This document shows, piece by piece, positions 22,280 to 32,513 of a stretch of DNA of 64,000 nucleotides. The stretch is from positions 121,686 through 185,685 of the forward strand of contig NKYR01000034.1 in assembly GCA_003184365.1 (NCBI GenBank). Reading direction: 5' to 3'. Positions within the stretch are counted from its first letter, which is position 1, and each line of letters opens with the position of its first letter. The position numbers were made by a program, and so were the translations under genes. The notes under the pieces are model-generated. The model worked only from the letters and a program-made list of their open reading frames with translations, was not told the DNA's origin and searched no databases. This stretch comes from Evernia prunastri. Its lineage: Eukaryota; Ascomycota; Lecanoromycetes; Lecanorales; Parmeliaceae.

Positions 22280-23220
22280 ATGTTCGTTTCCAGAAAACGA
22301 GGTCGCGAAGACGCCCAGGACGATTTGCAACAATGTGCGCCTGATGCCAAAGTCAGTGCTATTGACTATCCTCACCATGACCGCCTTGCTGACCAGCCCG
22401 ACAGAAATCAACTCTACCCTTCCGTACCTCACCCAATACCAGACACATCCGCCCTCTTTCACAATCACGAAGCAGGCCTTCGCCTCTCTTCACACAAACC
22501 ATCACGCCCGCAGATTCTTCAGAAGAAGAGAACTCTCCCCCCTTCCAATCTACAAATCAAGCCTACCGACAACATCTCCCAATTTTAAATACCGGCTCCG
22601 TCCTTCAAGGAGATCATAGCTTGGACGCCGACATGGACATGACCGACTCTCTGCCGCTTATCTCACCTCGACAATGGGCCCAAAAACCGCAGACTCCATC
22701 ACCTAAAGCCTCGCCGTGCACAATGGAGTTCCAGTTGTCCGACTCCAACCAAACCCAAAAGAATCTCACAGGTGGCCGGCTCCCTACGCCAATATACGGG
22801 CATTTTCAGCGATCCATTGACACCAAAATGGATGTGGATGGAAAGCTGGAGAGCCACGCATCTCGCCTACAGCAAGAAATCGATTACGAGAATTACGTTC
22901 GCCGCCGGAGACTGCCGACTCCTATCGATGAAGATGAGGCTATGGAAACCTCCTCGGCAATGTCAGGCGATCTGATGGACATGCATCTTAGTGGCCACTG
23001 CAGAAGAGGGGGAGTCGACTACACCTATCATCCGTCACAGATCTTAGGCTCGTCAGAATATCCCGTCAACTATCAGTCAGTCTCAGACACTCTTTCATCT
23101 TCGGCATGCTATGCCGCGCCACCACCGAGGAAGCTATCATTCTCCATGGGCCCTAGGGCAAATTGTGAGCTTTGCATCCGGAGGGTACCGGGGCACTCCA
23201 ATCACATCATTCGGACATGA
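22280..23220 (+). CDS. conserved fungal disordered protein with CELC...HSNH C-terminal motif
   Basis: Two exons (22280-22351, 22405-23220) give 295 residues. The 53-nt intron restores a continuous frame through LPFRTSPNTRHIRPL and ADSSEEENSPPF. The protein begins MFVSRKRGRED and is mostly Ser/Pro/Asp-rich and disordered. It has two LPTPI motifs separated by an R-rich stretch, acidic MD repeats, and a C-terminal NCELCIRRVPGHSNHI that could bind zinc (CxxC with a distal HxxxH). I associate this arrangement with a conserved Pezizomycotina protein of unknown function, possibly nuclear given the basic N-terminus. No enzymatic domain is visible. Confidence 0.75.
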
Positions 23221-25279
23221 GACCAGCACTCTTCATGGTCTCATGACTGATACGACCGTCAGTATTCATACGCTATGCTTCCATTCACGACTTTAGCGCT
23301 TACTGTCCGCAAAATACCCTTTCTTTAAAATAGCCGAAGCGCCAGCCTTGTCCATAGATAATTGATAATATTTTTCCCCGATCACGATCCAGAATGTCTT
23401 TCTCAAAATTGACAATCTCCACCACCATCTGCCTGGATCAGCAAACCTGTACGAACTCTAGCGATCAATCAGCACCAGTGCTCGCTCGTCCACTTTCTAC
23501 TCTAACTTCCTCAGGCAAGTCTCGTGTTTCACCATCTTGCAAGATCGAAATCTGGCCATTCAATGTTCTATATTTGCAAATTTTCCTTCCGCTCCGTCCC
23601 CACCATCTGCACTCCACAAATCTCAAAATAGAGCCCCTAGAACATCTTTAGACGTTCCAGTGGTCGCATATATGGTCATCGGAAAATGAACTTAAAGTAG
23701 TTCCCTTGCCAAGGGTATAAGCGCACCATTCCTGCGGATATATCAAAGACTTGAAACAACACTAGGAGCTCTTTTTTGCTTGAAAGCCCGGCAAGGATGC
23801 TGTTTTGGCCGAATGCGACTCCGGAAGCCGGAGTGAGACGGTCTAGATGGTGGGGTGTGAGTGAAATTCCGCAACCTGATGTTTGAAATCGGAGTGTCAA
23901 ATGTCTTAGCTCCAGACACTCCCACGAAGGAAGTGAAGGGACTATGTACTCAGTAAGTACGGAAATATTCTCAGAGCTAATGATGGAACCGTGTTTCGTT
24001 ACATGTAAAGGAGGCAAGTGTTTTGATAGCGATTATGTTCTTCCCGTCCCACCACTATCGTCTCGACTTCCTACATTTTGGAGCCATATGTTGTATTTCT
24101 TATTTGAGAATCAGCATAGCTGAACACGTTTCTCCAAGCCTTATGTATAGATCCTGAGAGACACAGTCTCATGAACCGAGACCGCCCGTTCCTGTGCCTC
24201 TCTCTCATATGTCTGTCCGATCTCCTCCGATCTTTCACCTGCACTTGGATGACCGTCGTCGATGTGAACTACGCTGCTTGTTGATCACGTCTTACACTTG
24301 GCTGCTTTTGGCGACTCTTTGGCAGTAATGGAGTCAGCCATACGACTTCCAATCGCGTTATATCCCCAAGGTGTTATTGGTAGTGAGTAAGTGACTTTTC
24401 ATGGAGGTCCGGGTACCGCCTACTGGTAGCGAGGCGGATTTGGCCCCCAAGATGTGGGGTCAGTCCGGGGCTCCGACTAAATACACTGTTGGCTTACCAT
24501 GGGAGGTTCAATGTGGCTCAGACCTCAATCATGAAGAAGCAGCGTCAAATATCTTGGAATTTAGGTTAAAGACTCTCACAGTTCGAGCCGGTACCCTCGG
24601 TAGTTTTTCCCTCATCTTTAATCGCTTACGCTCTTCTCAGCTGGCCTCAAACAAGCCACGTCCCCTTTTGGTTGGGCTTTGAGGGCGTGTGATGTAGCGG
24701 TCTATGAATCAAAGCTTTTATTATTGGCTTCCTTCTGCGGTTTCATGCAGCTAGTAGCATTCGTCACCTTCATATTTGTCCCACGTCCAGCGCGCCTACG
24801 ATGCGACAAAATACCTTTGGAATTCAATACACATAGCTGTCAGCAATGTTGATCCACAAGCAGGCTGATGTTATAGAGGGTGTAGCATCTCCTGACTGGA
24901 AATGCCAATGGGGATCTGCCAGCGTGATAAGAAGTCGACTTGCAGCTTCAGCCAGCCACTGCTTTAAAGGAACAGCGACAACCCCGCTTTCTGATACCTT
25001 TGGCGATCTAGCCCACGACTCTTTACAGAGTCTATCACACCGCTTATGGGATATTGCCGTATTCAGCGAGCCTCTAATTCAGCCAGCTATCTTCTAGTAA
25101 TGAGGGCCAATGACGGTTTCGGAAGTGGTCAGACATGTCCAAAGACAAAGAGACCAGTATATAAAGTCGTCTCACAATCCCCTAAGTAAGATTGCCAAAC
25201 CTTACCAGTAAACCAGAAGAGACCTTTGATTATTCCAGATCAAATCAACTGAGCTTTAGAGTCAAACGCATTCCCCATA
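23221..25279. other. 2-kb gene-free stretch
   Basis: Several ORFs of 60-115 codons occur on both strands (for example 23394-23651 and 23676-24017). None shows a domain, signal peptide or coherent splice structure. I see no repeat or element. The last few hundred bases are presumably the promoter of the flavoenzyme gene. Confidence 0.45.
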
Positions 25280-27650
25280 ATGGCCAATCACGTCGAAAAT
25301 ACCAGCCCGCCAATTGCAGGGTCTTGGAAGTCTTCCTGGACACGGCGCCTGGCTTCCATGAAAATCTCCGAAGAGTACGAGTATCTCGCAAAGATTTACC
25401 ACCAGCTGAAGCTCGAACGGCTACAAAGCGACGAAGCCCTGCTCTACGCTTTGCAGAATGCTTCTTCATCGTCCCCGGCAAGCGACTTTCGCGATCCGGA
25501 GAAGAAAATTAGCACGTTGAAACCGGGGTCGAAGGTCTGCATCATTGGTGCTGGCATGGCTGGTAAATACTAATCATTTTGAGAACGAAGTTTTCCGCTG
25601 ATATGTTGAAGGATTGTACATTGCCATGATTCTGGATGCTCTCGAGATACCCAACCTTTCGTATGAGATTCTTGAAGGCTCAGACCGGGTTGGTGGCCGG
25701 GTCTACACCCATCGCTTCTCAGATGCAAAGCACGACTACTATGATGTAACACTTGTACATACCTCACTGGACAGGAATCGCGTGCTAACCAGTGGGCAAG
25801 GTTGGTGCGATGCGCTTCCCTGATATTCCAATCATGAAAAAGTGAGTGCATGAATATAACTCTCTCAACCATGGATCCATCGCTGAGTGACGAGGGCAGA
25901 ACTTTCAACCTCTTCAAGCACCTCGGCCAGGAGCAGGTCCCGCTTATTCAATACTGGCTCACGAGCCCAAGGGGCAGGGAAAAAGATATTAATCAGCCCT
26001 CTAGATACAATGACAGAACCGTTATTGGGTACAAAGAAGGTGCCGATGACTTTCAGGTTTCTGAGTCTTTCGGCGGCCGCATCATGAAGGAGTGAGTCGA
26101 CCCCTGGTGGAAAGGATAATTTGCTAACTCTTGAACATAGACTTGTCGATGAGCCGGAAAAATACGTGACAGAAGCTTTCGAACCCTTCAAGTCAAGACT
26201 CCGGAAAAACTGGACGAAGGGCTTTCAGGCCTTGATGAAGTATGATCAGTTCTCTGTCCGGGGTTTCATGATGTCCCACGGTATCACGCCTTTGTATGTC
26301 CCAGATGCCTGTTCTGATACCAGGCCTTAGGCCGCTTACATGATCTGGCAGAGACGATTACTACTCGATTCAATGGCTCGAAACACTAACCGAGTACGTC
26401 TTGACCCCCAAGCACCCTAGTTCGGGATATTAACCATGGCATCTCACAGTGGGAGTGGACTCTATGATCAGAGCTTCTCCGAGGGCGTCATTGACTCAAT
26501 GGATTTTGACTACCATTCCAAGTACATTTACAAAGAGACTGAGGTAAAGTGGTCGTGCATCGACGGCGGCGCCCAGCTTGTCCCAGAGGCCATGAACGCT
26601 AGTCTGAAAACCCCTTTGAAAAAAGCAGACCTTGGCAAACGCGTGTCAAAAATTTCCTATATTCGAAAAGATGATGAACCAACCCCAATGCGAGTCAAAG
26701 TCAACGGAGAGGCAGAATCGAGGAGCTACATGACGGTCTTTGCGACCCCAACCCTTGCCTGCCTGCAGCGAATGGATTTGACTGAGCTGGAATTGCTGTA
26801 TGAGCAAAAAGATGCCCTGCGATCCCTTCACTACGACACCGCCTCGAAGGTGGGCATGAAGTTTGATCACGCTTGGTGGATTGAGCTGGGCATCGAAGGA
26901 GGTCTGGGCAAGACAGACATGCCACTCCGCACATGCGTGTACCCCTCCTACAACCTCGACGATCCGACGGACAAGCCAGCCGTGCTCTTATGCTCCTACT
27001 CCTGGTCTCAAGACGCGGCGAGAATCGGCTCCTTGATGAAAGGCGACTGGGAAAAGGAGACGGAGCTGAAAGAAATGCTCCTGAACAATCTCACCTGGCT
27101 GCACCTCGAGCACGCCAAGAGAAAAGACCCAAACACAACCTTCGACACGCTGTACGCCAAGCTCGACAAATCCTACATCAAGCACCACGCCTTCGACTGG
27201 CACAACCATGAGTTCTCCTCGGGCGCCTACGGCAAATTCGGCCCCGGCCAATTCTCCAACCTCTACTGCGCCCTCTCATGCCCGACCGCAGACAGCCGCT
27301 TCCACTTCGTCGGCGAGGCCGTGAGCGCGCACCACGGCTGGATCGTCGGCGCGCTCGACAGCGCGCACCAAGCCGTCATCAACTTCCTGCGCCGCTTCGA
27401 CCTCAAGGAGTACGAGGACAAGCTCCGGGGCATCGATTGGCTGCAGCCCGAGCCGGACGAGATCGACAAGGAGACGGCGGTGATGAAGGTCATTTTGGGG
27501 TTGATGAAGCCGGACACGAGGTTGGAGGTCAGGGCGGGGGCGGAGAAGGAGAAGGTGGAGACGCTGAGCCAGGCGGAGCGCGTGGAGAGTGTGAAGGAGG
27601 TAGAGAAGCTAAAGATGGAAGCGAGGCAGGTCCCTGAGTTGAAGGCCTGA
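25280..27650 (+). CDS. L-amino-acid oxidase-like FAD-dependent amine oxidase
   Basis: Seven exons (25280-25562, 25612-25745, 25801-25841, 25900-26091, 26141-26293, 26352-26393, 26450-27650), all introns 49-58 nt, give 681 residues with matching phases. The dinucleotide-binding motif VCIIGAGMAGLY is followed by the acidic strand end YEILEGSDRVGGRVYTH and GAMRFPDIP, typical of the flavin-containing amine oxidoreductase fold. The C-terminal FAD-binding part has FHFVGEAVSAHHGWIVGAL. This architecture matches fungal L-amino-acid oxidases, which deaminate amino acids to keto acids with release of ammonia and hydrogen peroxide. No signal peptide is seen. The last 60 residues are charged and probably disordered. 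Substrate choice cannot be read from sequence. Confidence 0.88.
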
Positions 27651-28584
27651 GTCGCATTTCGTACCCACTTTTCAAAACGAGGTCTGTCTCGGATGGGCGT
27701 AGATTAACAAAAGAATTATACGCAGGTAACATCGGTTGCGAGTCTCCCATGGTGTATAGGAGCATGGCTCCTGCGTCTTGCGAAAAGCCAACTCTTTTAG
27801 CCCGAATTATTTATTCCCATCGTTGCCACGACTAACCTCTGCAACAATACGGGGAGACTACTTTTCATAGGTGTCTTGTTGACACGTAAACTCATCTCCA
27901 AAAGGCAACCACCCCATTACCATTGATATTTCCATTCTCCCCCCTTCACAAATCCACAGCGTCATCATCGCAGGTGCACCTTTATTCGACACATCCTGAC
28001 CATCACAACAGCGACTCTACTGTCCCTAAAACATCCATAACATTCATCCCAAGATTCGAATGAGTCTCCAGTCAAACACAAGCCATGAAACGTTTTTCAT
28101 TTTATATCATGGGCACACCTGTTGCGACCAACCTATCTCATAAAACGACCAGAAAGTCAATTCTATTGTCAGAGACAACCAAGCGGCCAGAGCTCCTTCG
28201 AGGGACCTACACCTCCTGCCTAAGAAGATAATGCTGATTACGGCATGTTATGGCCGCCACAAACAATCGGTGTTGATGTGGGTGACAACCTGTCTACCCT
28301 TCCTTTCAGTATGCAAACCCCAGAGGTCCCGTCTCATTGTCCGGTCAAACAGTGTCATTAGTCATGCTGATGGCAAAAAGTGTGCATGCACGCTGCCGAT
28401 CACGTGATGAAAATGACAAAGGGGTGTTTGTTCATCTAAACTAGGGTGGACTGTTCATATACAGACTACTTCCGCTTCTCGTTTTTTTAGTTCTGTGTCT
28501 TCAAGTACCAGATACCCTTATATATACATATATATGTACATATTATATACAAAAAAAAGACATTATCCCTGCTACCTTCTCACA
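27651..28584. other. intergenic promoter-type region
   Basis: About 0.9 kb without a supported gene. AT-rich alternating sequence around 28520-28550 (TATATACATATATATGTACATATTATATAC) lies 40-60 nt upstream of the split start codon and is probably core promoter or 5' UTR. Confidence 0.45.
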
Positions 28585-28878
28585 ATGTAAGTCCCTAACA
28601 TACATCCGTCTCCCGCGATTGTTATAACCTTCCTGCCCAAGCCCGTTCCCCATCATATTCTAACTCCCGAGATCTGAAGGAGCGGATTCTGTCACGCACC
28701 CACGGCAAGCTCGCATATTGGTCAACAAGCCAGCCCGCTCGCCCGTCTACAACAGTACGACACAGAGCAATCCGCCAAATTCACTTCTACAAGCGTCGCC
28801 ACCGCAGGCGCTGAAAATGTGATCGGGTGGTCCGATGCTGCAGCGGCTTCCAACAACCATGACAATGGCTCCGAGTGA
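28585..28878 (+). CDS. 66-residue microprotein with intron-split start codon (predicted)
   Basis: Unspliced DNA reads ATG TAA at 28585-28590. GTAAGT begins after the AT (donor at 28587), and a CTGAAG acceptor ends at 28679, so splicing out 93 nt joins AT to G and creates an ATG followed by an open frame of 66 codons. The protein starts MSGFCHAP and contains SPLARLQQYDTEQSAKFTST and VATAGAENVIGWSD, a compact, well-formed composition resembling a small conserved fungal protein. No membrane segment is seen. The role is unknown. Without splicing the frame would not be translated from this start. Confidence 0.6.
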
Positions 28879-29206
28879 GATGCACAAAGGAGTGGGCAAC
28901 GCAAATCCGCGCCACTGGTACATTGTTCAACGCTTCTTTGTCGGCCGCGTGCAAGAAGTGACACAAGGACATTGTGTCGATCTGCTGCACAACGAGCTTG
29001 ACACAATGAGGTCGACAGTGAGACTTCCGAGACTCCAAAGACCCGAGTCGCCTCTAAATACCCGGAGCTTCTCCCTCTTTCATTTCTTCTTCCTTCTCTT
29101 CACGGTCATCGTCCACCAATATTCGGTCTTCAGAATCACGATACCATCTTCAGATCATTGCCACCCCATTCCACCCACAAACCGACCTACCACTTCACCA
29201 TCAAAG

Positions 29207-30736
29207 ATGTCCCGCCAAGATCAATCCTCTGCATCCCCTCTGTCGTCGCGTCCAAGCACACCATCGCGTTCAGGCTCCGAAGTCCCAACGAGCGCACCGT
29301 GCAGCTGCGGCGAAGGAGACGGCTCAGGAGACTACATCTCGTGCGATAACGAGGACTGCCCAGTGGGCTGGTACCACTGGGAATGTGTACAGGTGACGGA
29401 GGAGCCCGCCGGCACGTGGTTGTGCCCAACCTGCAGCCCTAGCGCGGCCTTTTACATTAAGCAATTGGCAAAAGGACCAGCAGCACAGCCACTCGGTCCA
29501 AAGTCTGAAAAAGCGACCACTAAGATCTCTTCGAAGAAAAAGGAGCCCGTTCAGAAGCCCAAGGAATCGCACACGAAGGCCAAGGAGCCCGCGCCGAGAC
29601 CTAAGCAGTTTGGAAATCCACTCGGTTCGGAGGCGCAGGCAAAGAAAGGCACCGCGTTGAAGAAGCCAGCACCAGAAAAGCCCAAGCCGAATTGGGTGGG
29701 ATGGCTCGAATTGCCCTCGGACGAAGAAGAGGAGTTTAAGAAACAGGTCGATGCTCAATGGAGCGTGCAAGACGAGCTCGACGGGAAGAGAACGAGGGCT
29801 TCAAAGGCCGTGGCGGAAGCGAACGAGACTGGTCGACGGACACGTAGGGGGTCTTTGCGAGCAGGGAGAAAGAGGCGGGTCGTAGAGTCCAGCTCGGATG
29901 AAGAGGAGGGAGGAGATGTCGAAGGGGACAACGTATATCAGGAGAACGAGGTCAAAGAGGAAGAAGATAATTCATCCGAGGAGGGAGGAAATGTCGGCGG
30001 GGACACCGTCTACCAGGAGAAAGAGGAAGAGGAGGAAGGTCTCGTCTCCGGCGAGGAATCCGTTTTCGAAGGCTTTTCGGATGAAAAGACATCCGGGAGC
30101 GAAAAAGACTCTATGGACGAGGAGGAAGATTCCTCAAAAGACCGAGAGTCCGCCTCTCAGGGGGATCGCGAAGATTTGAACGAATCCATGGACGAGGAGG
30201 AAGATTCCCCAGAGGACGATTCCCCGAACGACCAAGAGTCCGCCTCTCAGCCTGATCGCGAAGACTCTATGGATGTGGACATTGAGGTTGACACGGAGAA
30301 GACGGAAAAGGACAGCACCGGAAGCTCATCCGATGCCTTCTTCGACGCCGAAGAGAAGATCACCACGCCGCCAGTCCGAGCCAACGAGCAAAGCGACAGC
30401 GAGCTATCCGATCCTTCAAGTAATGTCGGGGAAACGAATCCTGCGTCAGAAGTCCAGACGCCCCCCCATCCCACCGTGCCAACTCCAACCCCATCTCCCC
30501 TCACACCTCACACCGTTTCAACTCCAACGCCATCTCCCATCACCCCGCCCCGGGTTCTAGACATAACGGCGGCACCGCAAGGCGATGCGTCTCCGGAGTC
30601 GAATCCCAGCGAGGACATGGATGTGGACGAGGCCACAGGGAACGACGACCTTCTGATCCGCTATCAGCTCCGGGAGTACGTCTGGGCCGGGTATCCCGAG
30701 TCTGCGATCCGGAGTACGCTCCCGCGCCTCGCTTGA
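29207..30736 (+). CDS. PHD-finger protein with long acidic repeats
   Basis: Single exon from ATG 29207 (509 residues). An upstream in-frame extension exists but looks like 5' UTR. Residues 30-80 form an ING/CXXC-like C4HC3 PHD finger: CSCGEG, CDNEDC, a GWYHWEC segment and WLCPTC, with the aromatic residues expected for reading methylated lysine 4 of histone H3. A Lys/Pro-rich basic region follows, then a long acidic stretch with internally repeated modules (SMDEEEDS twice, GDxVYQE twice, TPTPSPLTP/TPTPSPITP). The C-terminal 30 residues (LLIRYQLREYVWAGYP) look folded. This suggests a nuclear chromatin reader; the complex it joins is unknown. Confidence 0.85.
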   Translation: MSRQDQSSASPLSSRPSTPSRSGSEVPTSAPCSCGEGDGSGDYISCDNEDCPVGWYHWECVQVTEEPAGTWLCPTCSPSAAFYIKQLAKGPAAQPLGPKSEKATTKISSKKKEPVQKPKESHTKAKEPAPRPKQFGNPLGSEAQAKKGTALKKPAPEKPKPNWVGWLELPSDEEEEFKKQVDAQWSVQDELDGKRTRASKAVAEANETGRRTRRGSLRAGRKRRVVESSSDEEEGGDVEGDNVYQENEVKEEEDNSSEEGGNVGGDTVYQEKEEEEEGLVSGEESVFEGFSDEKTSGSEKDSMDEEEDSSKDRESASQGDREDLNESMDEEEDSPEDDSPNDQESASQPDREDSMDVDIEVDTEKTEKDSTGSSSDAFFDAEEKITTPPVRANEQSDSELSDPSSNVGETNPASEVQTPPHPTVPTPTPSPLTPHTVSTPTPSPITPPRVLDITAAPQGDASPESNPSEDMDVDEATGNDDLLIRYQLREYVWAGYPESAIRSTLPRLA

Positions 30737-31001
30737 GTGGTCTGGATTTTCGATCGAGCTTCTGTAGCTATTTGGGTATCATAGACGCCTGATATTAATG
30801 GTTAGCAGTGGTTTCCGCGGTCTTCTGTTTTCCTGTTTGCGTTTAGCATCGCAACAACCTTAGAGTCAATTATCATAAATATTCGCCAGATCAATCCTAG
30901 TTCCTAAAAGTACAAGTAAATCATAACATTAAAAGCCAATCAGACTTGCTTACAGAACCTTAACATAACTCCATACCCATCCATCGTTGCACACGAGAAC
31001 A

Positions 31002-32103
31002 TCAAGGCCTGCCGATAGCGCCCCACCGTCCAACATTCGTAACATGATTGGCACCCACATTATTAGTACCCCCATTTCCCACATTTACCAATTGATGTCC
31101 AGCTGGCGCTTGCTGTGGTTTGACCGACTTCTTGTAACCGCGTTTACCACATGTGACGAGCCAGAGCACCTGATGTTTCTTCCACCAGCCCACTACAATC
31201 GCCACCACAATGGCGACGCAAGCGATTCCGATACCGGCCTTTTCCGCAGTCGAGAGGCCCGATGAGGAGGATGGAGTAGAAGAAGACGAGGAGCCCGAGC
31301 CTGAGCCCGAGCCTGAGCCCGAGCCCGAACCTGAACCCGAGCTTGAGCCTGTGGAGGGAGAGGAACTGGCTTGGCCCAACGCACCAGACGAAGCTGCGGT
31401 AGCGGGTCTTGTCAGCTTTTGTGATAGGAAAATGCATTCAGACCGCGGAGAGCTACCTACCTTTGGTGCTTGCTACCAGTGAGCTACTACCCAAAGACGT
31501 CTGCAGAGCCAGCACAGTCCCAGAGCTCTGGCCGCACGCCAAGGAGAAGAATGTAGACGTGGCGCCCAGGCTCAAGGAACGAGCATAGGAGAAGCAAGAC
31601 GGGGCCGCCGAGGAGCTCGAAATGCATTAGGGCGAAGCCTTTTCTTACTCCGACAAAAGGCTGGAACCTACCAGGACAGAATGGAGGTGTATATGGACGA
31701 ACAGTCTGCATTATCCAGACCATTGCAGAGCTGAGCGCCGTAGTTCACGCAAGTGCGGTAGTTGCCTGCGCACTGGATCTGGTTGCAGCAGGCCCAGCCT
31801 ATTAGGTCTTGGACCGTAGACGTGCAGGAGTAGCTCGTAGGGCAGGTAAGTGGCGAGTCTAGGAGCACGCGGTGGTGCACGTCAGGACGAAATTCGAGGT
31901 AGAGAGGGCAATGATGGTGACACACTTGCATCACCGCTCACAAAACCGCATGTAGAGACGTCTCCTCGAGCGAATAGAGGATGATCTTCAAGTTGAGGGG
32001 CTTGGGTGATCATTGGCTCTCGGGCATGCACGAGGTATCGATCAGGGAAGGACAAGGCTACTATGGGCCGGAACGTAAGCAAGAGAAACGCAAAGGACGT
32101 CAT
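31002..32103 (-). CDS. secreted Cys-rich ectodomain, (Ser-Gly)n hinge, transmembrane protein
   Basis: Four exons (32103-31926, 31858-31672, 31615-31457, 31407-31002) give 309 residues in phase. A signal peptide (MTSFAFLLLTFRPIVALS) precedes a Cys-rich ectodomain with CGFVSGDA, LTCPTSYSCTS, WACCNQIQCAG, TCVNYGAQLC, DCSSIYTSILSC, SCFSYARS and FFSLACG, a pattern shared by many uncharacterised fungal surface proteins. A Ser-Gly alternating hinge (about eight repeats) leads to one membrane helix, AGIGIACVAIVVAIVVGWW, and a short basic cytoplasmic tail. The third-intron donor has two options two codons apart; I chose the one that keeps frame. It is probably a cell-wall or plasma-membrane protein. 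Confidence 0.8.
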
Positions 32104-32513
32104 AAGGTCGAGCGTTATGGACTTGAGTGCCAAAATGTAATAAAGTAGTCGCCGTATATAAAACCTTAGTATGATGCAGGATAGAAAGTGAGATGGAAGT
32201 ATGGAGTGCGAAGATAGTCCTCCTAACCCCTTCCACTTGGCTCGCGTTGACGCAAACGCTATGATCATCACTCGTCTGTCATTCCCAGCCATGAGGTTTC
32301 AGCTGCTGCACGTTGGTATACCTGATTTGGACAGCAGACTTGGGCTATGATCATAATGATTGAATGTCCTCTCACTCCAAGCTGTGAGTGGTCAGTACGA
32401 CTGTCTTTCGCCCCCCACCTTGCATTTTCCCGTTCGCTTAGTCAAGGAGTGAGATAACGCCACAAGAAAATCGACCAACTTCTATTACTCAGTATTGTAT
32501 GACTCCTCAGAAA
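32104..32513. other. short intergenic gap
   Basis: The upstream region of the Cys-rich protein gene abuts the 3' end of the next minus-strand gene. No feature is recognised. Confidence 0.4.

Noticed and set aside
24560..24620. GTTCGAGCC-like B-box considered as a tRNA gene.
   Set aside because: No matching A-box, acceptor stem or anticodon arm could be built around it.
28835..29206. N-terminal extension of the PHD protein by 124 residues.
   Set aside because: It overlaps the predicted microprotein, is of different composition, and the ATG at 29207 sits just before a typical Ser-rich start; treated as 5' UTR.
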